Shown piece after piece: positions 52,658 to 61,165 of a DNA stretch of 64,000 nucleotides. The position numbers and the translations under genes were made by a program. The stretch's first letter is position 1. Every line of letters begins with the position of its first letter. The notes beneath the pieces were generated by a model. The model was given only the letters and a program-made list of their open reading frames with translations. It was not told the origin of the DNA and ran no database searches. This DNA comes from SZUA-309 sp050185825 (lineage in GTDB: Bacteria; Pseudomonadota; Gammaproteobacteria; Pseudomonadales; Azotimanducaceae), in contig JBFWZA010000006.1 in NCBI GenBank assembly GCA_050185825.1, positions 1 to 64,000 on the forward strand, written 5' to 3'.

Positions 52658-53296
52658 ATGGACGATGTGCACCATTCCATGAACCTGCAGTTAGACCCCG
52701 AGTCCGTGAAAGGTTTCCTGGATCCGCGGGAGGGGGCGCGGCTGTACGAGCTCGCGGCGCTGACCGCCGCTACCGGTCCGTGTCTGGAGGTGGGCTCCTA
52801 CTGCGGCAGGTCGACGCTCTATCTGGGCAGCGCCTGCCGGGCTGCCGGCCAGCTGCTCTATGCCGTGGACCATCACCGCGGGTCCGAGGAGCACCAGCGC
52901 GGAGAGTCCTACCACGACCCGTCGCTCTACGATGCGGCGGCAGAGCGCATGGACACCTTCCCGGAGTTCCGGCGCAACGTGGATCGTGCAGGGCTCGCTG
53001 ATACGGTGGTGCCGATCGTCGCCAGCACGCGTCTCGCGGGACGGCACTGGCGCACCCCGCTCGGCATGGTGTTCATCGACGGTGGGCACAGCGAGGCGGC
53101 GGCGCTGACAGACTATCGCACGTGGGCGCCTCATCTGCTGCCGGGGGGCGTGCTTGCCATTCACGATCTGTTTCCCGATCCGAAGGAGGGCGGTCAGGCG
53201 CCCATCCACATCTACCGGCTTGCGGCGGCGTCCGGCCTCTTCGAACCGCTAGAAACGGTAGGCACGCTGGGTGCGCTGCGGCGCCTCGATCTCTGA
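52658..53296 (+). CDS. Class I SAM-dependent methyltransferase
   Basis: A 212-residue methyltransferase of the CmcI/FkbM-like Rossmann group. CLEVGSYCGRSTLYLGSA is the SAM-binding motif I, LYAVDHHRG motif II, and MVFIDGGHSEAAALTDYRTW resembles O-methyltransferases with an acidic metal site. LPGGVLAIHDLFPDPKEGG follows. The ATG at 52658 was used; one at 52679 is equally possible. It is preceded by an unusually AT-rich leader. Its 3' end overlaps the convergent toroid gene by 48 bases. Substrate unknown; the context suggests a glycan or small metabolite. Confidence 0.82.
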   Translation: MDDVHHSMNLQLDPESVKGFLDPREGARLYELAALTAATGPCLEVGSYCGRSTLYLGSACRAAGQLLYAVDHHRGSEEHQRGESYHDPSLYDAAAERMDTFPEFRRNVDRAGLADTVVPIVASTRLAGRHWRTPLGMVFIDGGHSEAAALTDYRTWAPHLLPGGVLAIHDLFPDPKEGGQAPIHIYRLAAASGLFEPLETVGTLGALRRLDL

Positions 53297-54307
53297 GTGG
53301 TGCCGCAGCCGGGTGAAGATCTCCGACGTCGCCGTGACCGCGGTGAGCGCGTCGGCGGCGAGGAGCACGGCGCCCGCCGTCCAGGTGGGCCGCTCCTCGG
53401 GCCAGAGGACGTCGTCTGTGAACACGTAGCCCGTCCACCACGAGCCGTCGCCGTTCTGGTAGCGGTCCAGCGGGTCGAAGAGGCTCTGTGCCCGTTCCCG
53501 ATCCCCCGCAGCCAGGGTGGCCATGACCAGCTCGCAGGTCTCGGCGATGGTCACCCAGGGCTGGTCCGACACGCAGCGGCAACCCAGACCCGGTTCCACG
53601 AAAACCTCCCAGCGGGCGTCCAGCCTGTCCACGGCGTCCCTGCCCGACACCACGCCCGCAAGCACGGGGTAGAACCAGTCCATGGAGTAGCGGGCCTTGG
53701 AGTCCCAGGTGCGGTCGAACCGATCCGGCCGGTGTCGGAGGGTCTGCCCCAGGCGCTCGCGCGCCACGTACCAGTGGGCGTGGGGCTCATCAAGGGTCTG
53801 GGCAATGGCGATACCGCAATCGAGGCTCCGGTAGATGGAGCTGCAGCCGGTGACCAGGGCGTCCTTGTTGATGCCGAGCCGGGTATCCAGAGCCCAGTAG
53901 ATCTCCCCGCTGCGGGCCTGCAGACCGATCACGAAATCGAGGGCCGCGCTCACGGCCGGCCAGAGGTCGCGCAGAAAGGCCGTGTTTCCGGTCGCCAGAT
54001 AGTGGTGCCAGACCCCGGTGGCCACATAAGCGACGAAGTTGGTCTCGGCGCGGGTACCGTCCACGACCCGATCGCCCTCATAGGCCGCCAGCCAGAAGCC
54101 TTCCGGGTGCTGGTGACGCGCGAGCCAGTGGTAGGCTGCTTCCGCGGCAGCGGTCTTGCCCGCGACGGTGAGCCCCATGGCGGACTCGACGTGATCCCAG
54201 GGGTCGACGATGCCACCTTCGAACCACGGTATGGCGCCGCCCGGCTGCTGGACGGAGGCGATGTAGTCCGCCGTGCGCGCGAGCATGTCCGTCGCGTCAG
54301 GCGGCAT
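53249..54307 (-). CDS. Alpha/alpha-toroid (prenyltransferase/glycosidase-like) protein
   Basis: A 352-residue soluble protein with repeated helical-hairpin motifs of the six-hairpin/prenyltransferase-repeat type (DYIASVQQPGGAIPWFEGG, DPWDHVESAMGL, ARHQHPEGFWLAAY, RYQNGDGSWWTGY). Such proteins are often labelled prenyltransferase, but the aspartate/tryptophan pattern and glycosyltransferase neighbours would also suit a carbohydrate-active toroid. There is no signal peptide. The ATG overlaps the upstream methyltransferase stop by 11 bases, so it is the last gene of the HD-GT4-methyltransferase operon. Function not assigned. Confidence 0.75.
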   Translation of the reverse strand: MPPDATDMLARTADYIASVQQPGGAIPWFEGGIVDPWDHVESAMGLTVAGKTAAAEAAYHWLARHQHPEGFWLAAYEGDRVVDGTRAETNFVAYVATGVWHHYLATGNTAFLRDLWPAVSAALDFVIGLQARSGEIYWALDTRLGINKDALVTGCSSIYRSLDCGIAIAQTLDEPHAHWYVARERLGQTLRHRPDRFDRTWDSKARYSMDWFYPVLAGVVSGRDAVDRLDARWEVFVEPGLGCRCVSDQPWVTIAETCELVMATLAAGDRERAQSLFDPLDRYQNGDGSWWTGYVFTDDVLWPEERPTWTAGAVLLAADALTAVTATSEIFTRLRHHSEIEAPQRTQRAYRF

Positions 54308-55025
54308 TGCCGACCCCGCGCACGAAGTACATGACGACGCTCTTCCCCCAGAGCGGATTCATCAGCCGTTCCAGAAACCGGGTGACGAGCGGCTTCTTCA
54401 TCAGATCCCACACCAGCAGCCGGTGATAGGTGCGCACCGCCCAGACGTCCTCACCCTTCGACCAGAACAGGCAGCGCAGCCACCAGTAGGGGGAGTGCAG
54501 TCCGTGAGCCCAGTGACTCGCGTAGCAGAACATGTCCTTCTGCTCCACGGCGGATCTGAGCTCGCGCGTTCTGAAGATGCGCACGTGACCGCCGGGCACC
54601 TCGTGATACGCATCCGACAGCTGCCAGCAGATCCACTCCGGCCCGAACCGGGGAACGCTCACCGCAAGCTGGCCGCCGGGCTTCAGCACCCGCCGGATCT
54701 CGCGCAGCATGGCGTGATAGTCGGGCACGTGCTCGAGCACCTCCGCACAGATCACCTTGTCGAAGGCGGCATCGGGGAACGGCAGTCGCAGGCCGGAGCC
54801 GCAGGCGAAGTAGAGGCTGCGTTTGGTGTCCGCGGGAGCTTGGAACTCCGAGAAGCGGCCGGCGGCGGTGCCGAGATCGGCCAGCGACAGGTCGATGCCG
54901 ACCACGGTGACCGGTGCTTCCAGATAGGCGGTGATGGCGTGACGGCCCTCGCCGCAGCCCAGATCGAGGATCCGCTCACCGGCTTTCAGGGCCAGATGCC
55001 GGAAGTCGATGGTGGTCAGGCTCAT
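54297..55025 (-). CDS. Class I SAM-dependent methyltransferase (UbiE-like fold)
   Basis: A 242-residue methyltransferase. ERILDLGCGEGRHAI is motif I, VVGIDLSLADL motif II, FDKVICAEVLEHVPDY motif III, and RVLKPGGQLAVSVPRF motif post-III. The C-terminal 80 residues are aromatic-rich and may bind the substrate. Its ATG overlaps the GT4 stop (ATGA), and its stop overlaps the toroid gene start by 11 bases. The tight coupling suggests it modifies the product of the glycosyltransferase. Confidence 0.9.
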   Translation of the reverse strand: MSLTTIDFRHLALKAGERILDLGCGEGRHAITAYLEAPVTVVGIDLSLADLGTAAGRFSEFQAPADTKRSLYFACGSGLRLPFPDAAFDKVICAEVLEHVPDYHAMLREIRRVLKPGGQLAVSVPRFGPEWICWQLSDAYHEVPGGHVRIFRTRELRSAVEQKDMFCYASHWAHGLHSPYWWLRCLFWSKGEDVWAVRTYHRLLVWDLMKKPLVTRFLERLMNPLWGKSVVMYFVRGVGNAA

Positions 55026-56311
55026 CTGCCCGGAAACCGTGCTTCCAGGATGCGCTGATAGACGTCCGTCATCTGCTCGGCAGCCCTCGACCAGGAAAAG
55101 TGCTCGAGGATGTGAGCACGTCCGGCCAGGCCGATGCGTTCCCGCTCCGCCGGCTCGGCGGCGAGCAGATCGCCGATGGCTCGTGCCAGGGCCCGGGAAT
55201 CCGCAGCGGGCACCACCCGACCGGCAGATCCGACTACCTCGGGCAGGGCCCCGCCGTTGGTGGAAACCAGCGGCACCCCGCAGGCCATGGCCTCGCCCGC
55301 CGGCAGCCCGAAGCCTTCGTATTCCGACGGCACCACGGCCACTGCGGAGCTGGCATAGAGATGACGGATCTGGTCCGGCTGGATCCCGTGCACGAAGCGG
55401 ATCCGCTCGCGCACCTGGTAACGGTCGATGAGCTGCTCGGTGGTGCCGCCGGGCTTCGGCCTGCCGATGAAGACGAGGCGCAGCTTCGGAAAGCGACTGC
55501 AGAGCGCGGCGAGCGCGGGGATGAGGTGCTGGGTCCCCTTGAGCGGCTGATCGGCGCTCGCGGTGGTGATGAGCTGCCAGGGATTCCGGGCGATGCTCGG
55601 TTCCGGGCGGAAGGTGTCGGTGTCGATGCCGTTGTGGATCACTTCAATGCGATCCGCCTCGATCCCGAATGCGCGGGCGATGTCCTGCCGGGAGCGTTCG
55701 CTGACGGTGACGATGTGCGCAAGGCGCCGGGCGACCCGGGTCTGCATCTTCAGGAAGTGATGCCAGCGACGGATGAGCAGCCGATGCTGCCAGTCCGGCG
55801 CGTGTGACAGCGCGATGTCCCTGTCCCAGGTGATGGGGTGGTGAATGGTCGTCACCAGCGGCACCGGCCCCTGCTGCAGGGACAGGGTGCCCCAGGACAG
55901 ACACTGGTTGTCGTGGATGACGTCGAACCGTTCTCCCGATCGGGCGAGGAAGGCGGCAACCCGCCGGCCGAACGTATAAGGCTCCGGGAAGCCGCCGGTG
56001 GCCATGGACAGCCACTCGAAGGTGTCGGTGAACGACCTGAGGTGTCGCGGCCGCAGGGCGGTGAGGTGATTCTCGGCAGCGAACAGATTCAGGCCCGGGA
56101 GCCGGATCAGGCGGACGCGATCGTCGTCGAGCTCGGGGTAGGGTTCACCGGAGATGACGGTCACGTCGTGCCCGGCCCGGGCGAGCGCCTGGGAGAGGTA
56201 TTTGAGATAGACGCCCTGTCCACCGCTGTAGGGATTGCTGCGGTAGCCCAGCAGCGCGACGCGAAGCGATCTGGCCGCGCCTGGCTCCCTGGTCAGCGCC
56301 GGTTCGGACAT
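55022..56311 (-). CDS. GT4-family glycosyltransferase
   Basis: A 429-residue GT-B glycosyltransferase. The N-terminal acceptor domain begins RVALLGYRSNPYSGGQGVYL, and the C-terminal donor domain has VVPSEYEGFGLPAGEAMACG, the EX7E-type GT4 motif. It transfers a sugar from a nucleotide donor, probably to a surface glycan or a metabolite. The ATG at 56311 was chosen; the frame also opens at a TTG at 56326. It is preceded 27 bases upstream by the HD-domain gene and overlaps the methyltransferase gene. Confidence 0.92.
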   Translation of the reverse strand: MSEPALTREPGAARSLRVALLGYRSNPYSGGQGVYLKYLSQALARAGHDVTVISGEPYPELDDDRVRLIRLPGLNLFAAENHLTALRPRHLRSFTDTFEWLSMATGGFPEPYTFGRRVAAFLARSGERFDVIHDNQCLSWGTLSLQQGPVPLVTTIHHPITWDRDIALSHAPDWQHRLLIRRWHHFLKMQTRVARRLAHIVTVSERSRQDIARAFGIEADRIEVIHNGIDTDTFRPEPSIARNPWQLITTASADQPLKGTQHLIPALAALCSRFPKLRLVFIGRPKPGGTTEQLIDRYQVRERIRFVHGIQPDQIRHLYASSAVAVVPSEYEGFGLPAGEAMACGVPLVSTNGGALPEVVGSAGRVVPAADSRALARAIGDLLAAEPAERERIGLAGRAHILEHFSWSRAAEQMTDVYQRILEARFPGR

Positions 56312-56338
56312 GAAAACCCCGGACAAAGAGCGGGGATT

Positions 56339-57223
56339 CTACCGGTCGTTGCTCACTGCCACCAGCGGCTGGGCCGGCGGGACGCGGGTGCGCCCGGTAT
56401 CCTCGGCGGCGATCTCGTGGACGTGGTGGAACAGGTTGGCGATCCACTGCTGACCTTCCTGGGTCTTACGCAGGAACCGCAGGCCCTCGGTGATGTAGGG
56501 GTAGACCTGCTGATAGAAGAACTCCGGAAAGCCGGCCCGCAGCTCCGCCGAGTTGGCGTAACCGAGGCGGGCGGCCTCACCCGTCTCCACGAACTCCGCA
56601 TACAGCCGGGAGAGCTTCTGCGGATACAGCGGGTCGCCCATCTGTCCGATCAGGTCTGCCGCGCGGACGAGACCCGGGAAGGTATCCACACGCCGATAGT
56701 GACGATCCTCCGGGACCGGAAAACGGGTCATCTCGATGTAGCTGGTGATCGTGGCGACGTCGATGATGGGATCGCCGGCGAAGCGCTCGCGGATGAAGAT
56801 GCAGCTGCGGTTCACGTGGTAGGGCATCATGAAGGCATCTGTGGAGCCGACCGGCGGGGTGACCCGGGTGCCTTCCTCGTCGATCACGAAGCTGTGCGCG
56901 TCGTCTTCGCGCAGCAGGCCGCGCAGATAACCGATGTCGTGGAACAGCAGTGCGATCACCACGTGGAGCCACTCGTGGGGGCTCACGTCGCCCTGGGACA
57001 GGAGTCGGCCGCGGAGGATGGTCTGACCCACATCGGTCACGAGCAGCGTGTGGTCCAGATCGTGATAGGGACAGTCGCAACCGAGCAGCGTTTCCAGAGC
57101 TGTGTGCGCGGCCTGGTCGAGCGCGTCCTCATGACCGAGGTCGCGATTGGGGAAAGCTTCCCGGTAACGCTCGATGCTGTGGGCGACGAACGCCTCGATC
57201 ACGGTGCGATTTGGATTGAACAT
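56339..57223 (-). CDS. HD-domain metal-dependent phosphohydrolase
   Basis: A 294-residue protein. The HD-type metal site is visible as CPYHDLDHTLLV and ALLFHDIGYLRG, and TRFPVPEDRHYRRVDTFP with LVRAADLIGQMGDP completes a PDE/HD-like fold. The substrate could be a phosphodiester or phosphate ester; it is not HD-GYP. The ATG at 57223 was chosen; a GTG at 57289 would add 22 residues through a likely promoter region. It heads the operon with GT4, methyltransferase and toroid genes, and is divergent from metR. Confidence 0.78.
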   Translation of the reverse strand: MFNPNRTVIEAFVAHSIERYREAFPNRDLGHEDALDQAAHTALETLLGCDCPYHDLDHTLLVTDVGQTILRGRLLSQGDVSPHEWLHVVIALLFHDIGYLRGLLREDDAHSFVIDEEGTRVTPPVGSTDAFMMPYHVNRSCIFIRERFAGDPIIDVATITSYIEMTRFPVPEDRHYRRVDTFPGLVRAADLIGQMGDPLYPQKLSRLYAEFVETGEAARLGYANSAELRAGFPEFFYQQVYPYITEGLRFLRKTQEGQQWIANLFHHVHEIAAEDTGRTRVPPAQPLVAVSNDR

Positions 57224-57342
57224 GCGTGTTCCGACCTGTGTCACCAAAGTGTAGTCCACACCCCGTTGCCGCAGCGTGCGCTGGACCACACTTTCCCGGG
57301 CGCTGGCGGTGTCCCGGGACCTTCCTCCCGACGTTTTCTTCG

Positions 57343-57370
57343 CGGCTCTTTCTTCCCGGCTCTTTCTTCC
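57343..57370. repeat. Tandem 14-bp direct repeat in the metR upstream region
   Basis: CGGCTCTTTCTTCC occurs twice back to back at 57343-57356 and 57357-57370. It lies between the divergent HD-protein and metR genes, so it may affect either promoter. On the metR strand it is pyrimidine-rich. Function unknown. Confidence 0.85.
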
Positions 57371-57411
57371 TGGTCAGATCATGAATACAATGCATGTTCA
57401 CTGTGTCGATT

Positions 57412-57428
57412 CATGAGTAGTTCTCATG
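57412..57428. promoter_or_regulatory. Inverted repeat overlapping the metR start codon
   Basis: CATGAG at 57412-57417 and CTCATG at 57423-57428 are perfect inverted repeats with a five-base spacer. The right arm contains the metR ATG. A near-palindrome TGAA-N11-TTCA lies at 57382-57400, in the style of LysR-type sites. MetR regulators bind TGAA-N5-TTCA and control their own gene in other bacteria. The repeat is seen; autoregulation is inferred. Confidence 0.4.
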
Positions 57429-58352
57429 TCGCATATCGAGCTACGGCACCTGAAAACGCTCGTCGCCCTGCGTGACACCGGCAGCCTCGTGGAGGCGGCG
57501 GAGCACGTGTTTCTCACCCAGTCGGCGCTGTCCCATCAGATCAAGGACCTGGAAACCCGGATCGGCTGCACGCTGTTCGTGCGCAAGACCCGGCCCGTCC
57601 GTTTCACACCGGCCGGGAAGCGCCTGCTGAAGCTGGCCGACGAGGTGCTGCCGTCGGTGCACAGCACGGAGCAGGACCTGGCTCGGCTCGCCGGAGGGGA
57701 ATCCGGACGCATCTTCATGGCCATCGAGTGCCACAGCTGCTTCGAGTGGCTGCTGCCGGCGATCAACGAGTACCGGGAGCGCTGGCCGGACGTGGAGCTC
57801 GACATCTCCAGCGGGTTTCACTTTGCGCCGCTGCCGGCGCTCGCCCGCGGAGACCTGGACCTGGTGATCACCGCAGACCCGGTGGAGGAACTGGGCCTCA
57901 CGTACCTGCCGCTGTTCAGCTACGAGGCGGAGCTCGCAGTGGCCAGGGACCACCCGCTGGCGGAACGACCCTGGGTGGAACCGGAAGACCTGGCCGGAGA
58001 GACGCTGATCGCCTATCCCGTCGACCGCAGCCGGCTCGACATCTTCAGCGCGTTCCTCGAGCCGGCCGGCGTCGAACCGGCGGCCGTGCGCCACGCGGAG
58101 CTGACGACGATGATGATCCAGCTGGTGGCCAGCGGCCGTGGTGTGGCGTGCCTGCCGAACTGGGCGCTGCACGAGTATCAGGAGCGCGACTATGTGGTGG
58201 TGAAGTCGCTGGGGGAAGAAGGCATCTGGCCGACGCTGTATGCCGCCACCCGTCGTGACGAAGCGGATGCACCGTTCATCGAGGGCTTCGTGGATGTGGC
58301 CAAGCGCACCTGCTTCGCCAACCTGGTGGGGATCGTCACGGCAGAGGTCTGA
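57426..58352 (+). CDS. metR: LysR-type regulator MetR
   Basis: A 308-residue LysR-family activator. The N-terminal winged helix-turn-helix (ELRHLKTLVALRDTGSLVEA, FLTQSALSHQIKDLETRIG, TLFVRKTRPVRFTPAG) and the effector domain (MAIECHSCFEWLLPAINEYR, VELDISSGFHF, IAYPVDRSRLDIFSAFLEPA) follow E. coli MetR closely. MetR responds to homocysteine and activates methionine synthesis genes. No obvious target lies beside it: the divergent operon is for carbohydrate-like modification, and the met-type PLP enzyme is far away. Confidence 0.92.
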   Translation: MSHIELRHLKTLVALRDTGSLVEAAEHVFLTQSALSHQIKDLETRIGCTLFVRKTRPVRFTPAGKRLLKLADEVLPSVHSTEQDLARLAGGESGRIFMAIECHSCFEWLLPAINEYRERWPDVELDISSGFHFAPLPALARGDLDLVITADPVEELGLTYLPLFSYEAELAVARDHPLAERPWVEPEDLAGETLIAYPVDRSRLDIFSAFLEPAGVEPAAVRHAELTTMMIQLVASGRGVACLPNWALHEYQERDYVVVKSLGEEGIWPTLYAATRRDEADAPFIEGFVDVAKRTCFANLVGIVTAEV

Positions 58353-58370
58353 GCCCTCGTTAAGCCTCGG

Positions 58371-58940
58371 TCAGGGGACGAGCACCTCCTCGTGCCAGGT
58401 GGGATTGCCGAGCGTATAGCGGCGCCGGTCGTGCACGCCGTTCTCCTGATTGAGATCCAGACGCTCGATGCGCTCGGGCAGCAGGAAGACGCCTCTCGCG
58501 GTATCCGGGGCGACCAGCGGCTCGGGCAGCGGCAGCGATGCCAGCATCTCGAGCAATCCCTCACGACTGTCGACGGGCGATCCCTGCGCCTGCACCCGGG
58601 TATACAGCCAGTCGAGGTGCTTCGGTGCGTCCGGCCTGAGCTGCCAGCTCTCGGCGACGAGCTCGGCAGGCACCGGTTCCGTGCCGCAGGCGAGGCGGTA
58701 CTGCACGTTCAGGGTCGGCAGCCACACCACCACGCTGACGCGGCTCAGGTGTTCGAACTTGGGGCTGGTGGCGTTCACGAACACGGCCAGCCGTCCGGCC
58801 ACATCGCGCAGTACGAGCGTGCGTGCCTGCGGCAGGCCGTCCGCATCCGTGTTGGCCAGGGTGCACAGCGCCGCGCAGGGATCCCGGCGCTCGCGCGCCA
58901 GCGCCCGGTCGGCGGCCAGCAGGGCGAGCGGATCGGTCAC
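58371..58940 (-). CDS. Pyridoxamine-phosphate-oxidase-family flavoprotein
   Basis: A 189-residue FMN-binding split-barrel protein. DPCAALCTLANTDADGLPQARTLVLRDVAG matches the core of PdxH-like proteins, and the C-terminus (RIERLDLNQENGVHDRRRY) resembles the PdxH C-terminal domain in reduced form. Standard PdxH is about 215-220 residues, so this may be a PdxH-like oxidase with another substrate. The GTG start overlaps the metallo-beta-lactamase gene stop (GTGA). Confidence 0.82.
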   Translation of the reverse strand: MTDPLALLAADRALARERRDPCAALCTLANTDADGLPQARTLVLRDVAGRLAVFVNATSPKFEHLSRVSVVVWLPTLNVQYRLACGTEPVPAELVAESWQLRPDAPKHLDWLYTRVQAQGSPVDSREGLLEMLASLPLPEPLVAPDTARGVFLLPERIERLDLNQENGVHDRRRYTLGNPTWHEEVLVP

Positions 58941-59854
58941 CGCGCGGTCTTGCGCTCGAGGCTCGAGAGCAGAATGCGGATCCACCGTTCCTCGTTGATG
59001 AATCCTGCCCCGAAGGAGGCCCACTCCGCCGGCAGGCCGCGGGCGATGATGGCTTCCTCGTCCAGCCCCTCGTTGCGCCCTTCCCGGACCACGGTGCGGG
59101 TGGCGACGATCATGTCCCGGCTGCGGCGAACGGCCGCCTTGCCGGTGAGCGGACCGTGACCGGGGATCACTTGGATGTCCTCGGGCACCATGTTCAGCAC
59201 CGTGTCCAGGTTGCGCACGTAGCCCTCCACCGAGCCGCCCGACTCCACGTCGATGTAGGGAAAGCGATCCACGAACAGGTGATCGCCCAGGTGGATGACG
59301 TTGGCCGTCTTGAACCACACCACGCTGTCGCCGTCCGTGTGGCCCCTGGGCAGGTGCACGAGCACGATTTCCTCGTCGTTGAAGTGCACGCTCACGTCGT
59401 CGTCGTAGGTCACCAGGGGCAGTGCCGACCGGTCCTGTCCTTCCGTGCCCAGCAGCCGCACCCGGACATTGTCGTGGGCGATGATTGTCCCGGTCCGGCC
59501 GAAGTGCGCGTTGCTGCCCGTGTGATCACCGTGATAGTGGGTGTTCAGCACCAGCTTCGGCTTGCCACCGCCGAGGCCGTCCAGCGCCGCCTGGATCCGC
59601 TCGGCCAGCGGTGCGAACTGATCGTCGATGATGAGCGTGCCGTCGGGGCCGACCGAGACGCCGATGTTGCCGCCCGCACCGGTGAGCATGTACACGCTGC
59701 CGCGCACCGGCTCCGCGGTCACCTTGACGTCGGCGAAGCGGTCCGCCTCTTCCGCGGCCCGGGTGCCGGCGCTGCCGAGCAGCAGGCAGACAGCGCACAG
59801 CGCGCCGCGAAGGCGCAGCTTCACGCGCCCTGCGTGGAATCGGTGATCGTTCAT
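58937..59854 (-). CDS. Exported metallo-beta-lactamase-fold hydrolase
   Basis: A 305-residue protein with an N-terminal signal peptide (basic residues, LRGALCAVCLLLGSAGTRA). The zinc site HxHxDH is NTHYHGDH (H106, H108, D110, H111). The later ligands lie in HLPRGHTDGDSV and VIPGHGPLTG. It resembles periplasmic relatives such as QuiP/cyclase-type MBL proteins more than true lactamases. The stop overlaps the PNPOx-family gene start. Substrate unknown. Confidence 0.88.
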   Translation of the reverse strand: MNDHRFHAGRVKLRLRGALCAVCLLLGSAGTRAAEEADRFADVKVTAEPVRGSVYMLTGAGGNIGVSVGPDGTLIIDDQFAPLAERIQAALDGLGGGKPKLVLNTHYHGDHTGSNAHFGRTGTIIAHDNVRVRLLGTEGQDRSALPLVTYDDDVSVHFNDEEIVLVHLPRGHTDGDSVVWFKTANVIHLGDHLFVDRFPYIDVESGGSVEGYVRNLDTVLNMVPEDIQVIPGHGPLTGKAAVRRSRDMIVATRTVVREGRNEGLDEEAIIARGLPAEWASFGAGFINEERWIRILLSSLERKTAR

Positions 59855-59882
59855 GGGTCCTCCTCTCGGTGTCGAGCAGCAA

Positions 59883-60680
59883 TCAGAAGCGGAAGTAGAG
59901 GCCCGTCTGCGCGTGATCGGCGAGGTCGGGCGGCGCGTTCATCTGGTGCGACTTGGCCAGCGTATAGACGATCCCGTGTCCTCCGGTGAGCAGCGCGTCC
60001 CGGATCATACCGTCGGGATCCACGCCTTCTGCCCTGGTGAGCAGCCGTTCGAAGGTGTAGATGAAGCTGTTCGAGTGGCGGGCACGAACCGGGGTGCCGT
60101 AGAACAGGGCGTACTGCAGGTTCGGGTGGTCGCCGAGCGCGAAGTGGGCTTCCAGGAGACGGCGGGAGAACAGCTCCGTATCCCGGCCGGAGTTGGCGAA
60201 CAGCTTGCTCTGCTCCTCGGGCCTTACGGTGCCGTCGGCCAGAGAGCTCTGACTGGAGATGAAGAGAAATCCCGCAATCGTGCCGAGCTGGGAGCGCACC
60301 GCCCGGTAGATCTGCATGAAGGCTTCCTGGCGGGCATGAAACTCGCTCTCCGCCATTTTCTCGGACTGGATCACGGCCTGCTCGGCCGTCCGCTGGATCT
60401 CCTCGGCCTGCGCCCGGAGTGCGAGGGTGTTCTGCTCCAGCTCCTTTTTCTGCAGGAAGTAACCGATGACCAGCCAGAGAAAGGCCAGCGGGGCGAACGC
60501 GCCCTCGAAGAAGTTGCCGAGCTCGGCAGCCGGCATGCGGATGAACTGGCCCCAGCCCACGTCCTGGGCCACGTACACCGCACCGAGGAGCAGCCAGGCC
60601 AGGGTCAGGCCGAGCCCCAGCCAGATCCGCCAGTCCGGCGCCTGGGGTGCCAGGTAGCCGCTCTGTGTTTTACGCCGCAC
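59883..60680 (-). CDS. Two-helix membrane protein of unknown function
   Basis: A 265-residue protein with two membrane segments at about 18-38 and 52-75 (FAPLAFLWLVIGYFLQKKEL), then a long amphipathic helix (EQNTLALRAQAEEIQRTAEQ) and a mainly helical cytosolic domain. The C-terminal part has few charged motifs and no catalytic pattern I recognise. A short protein with a membrane anchor (60978-60727) is encoded 46 bases upstream on the same strand. No family named with confidence. Confidence 0.72.
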   Translation of the reverse strand: MRRKTQSGYLAPQAPDWRIWLGLGLTLAWLLLGAVYVAQDVGWGQFIRMPAAELGNFFEGAFAPLAFLWLVIGYFLQKKELEQNTLALRAQAEEIQRTAEQAVIQSEKMAESEFHARQEAFMQIYRAVRSQLGTIAGFLFISSQSSLADGTVRPEEQSKLFANSGRDTELFSRRLLEAHFALGDHPNLQYALFYGTPVRARHSNSFIYTFERLLTRAEGVDPDGMIRDALLTGGHGIVYTLAKSHQMNAPPDLADHAQTGLYFRF

Positions 60681-60726
60681 TATCTTCAGCTCATGTCATA
60701 GAGACCGGATACTGCGACAGGCGGCC

Positions 60727-60978
60727 TCAACTGCTGCCGGTGCCGCTGTCGTTGCCGGCCGGCGCTGGGGGCGGTGCCGCGGGTCGTGCAGGGTCCGGCA
60801 CGGGTGCGCTCTGGCTCGCCGTGCGGGCAGGTTCGACGCCGCCCGACTGGGCCCGGCGGATCTCCGCCACGTCGCGCTGGATCTCGCTCATCCGGAAGAT
60901 GAGGTCCGGCAGCTGATCCGTGACCCGCCAGAGCAGATAGGCGATGGCCAGCAGAACGAGGAACGAAAAGAATCCCAT
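60727..60978 (-). CDS. Short membrane-anchored protein with Pro/Ala-rich tail
   Basis: An 83-residue protein starting MGFFSFLVLLAIAYLLWRVTDQ: one N-terminal helix, a short amphipathic segment (LIFRMSEIQRDVAEIRRAQS), and a Pro/Ala-rich C-terminal tail. The ATG at 60978 was chosen because the upstream frame is arginine-rich noise. It lies 46 bases ahead of the two-helix membrane protein gene in the same direction. No known family. Confidence 0.55.
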   Translation of the reverse strand: MGFFSFLVLLAIAYLLWRVTDQLPDLIFRMSEIQRDVAEIRRAQSGGVEPARTASQSAPVPDPARPAAPPPAPAGNDSGTGSS

Positions 60979-61165
60979 TGGCTGCAGTTCCTTCGGTGTC
61001 GGGGTGCACAGGTATACCGGCTGGCGCTGACAGAGTCCAGACGCGGACCTGGACGCCACGTCCCGCGGCCGCTCGCCCACTGGTGCCGCGAACAATAGAC
61101 TTCGGACGTGCGTTACGAACAGGGAGTGGACGATTGGCTGCGGGCAGGGTCAGGGACGGGCGTCG

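Noticed and set aside
53249..54307. Squalene-hopene cyclase or prenyltransferase call
   Set aside because: The helical repeat fold fits, but the characteristic cyclase DxDD and prenyltransferase metal motifs are not visible.
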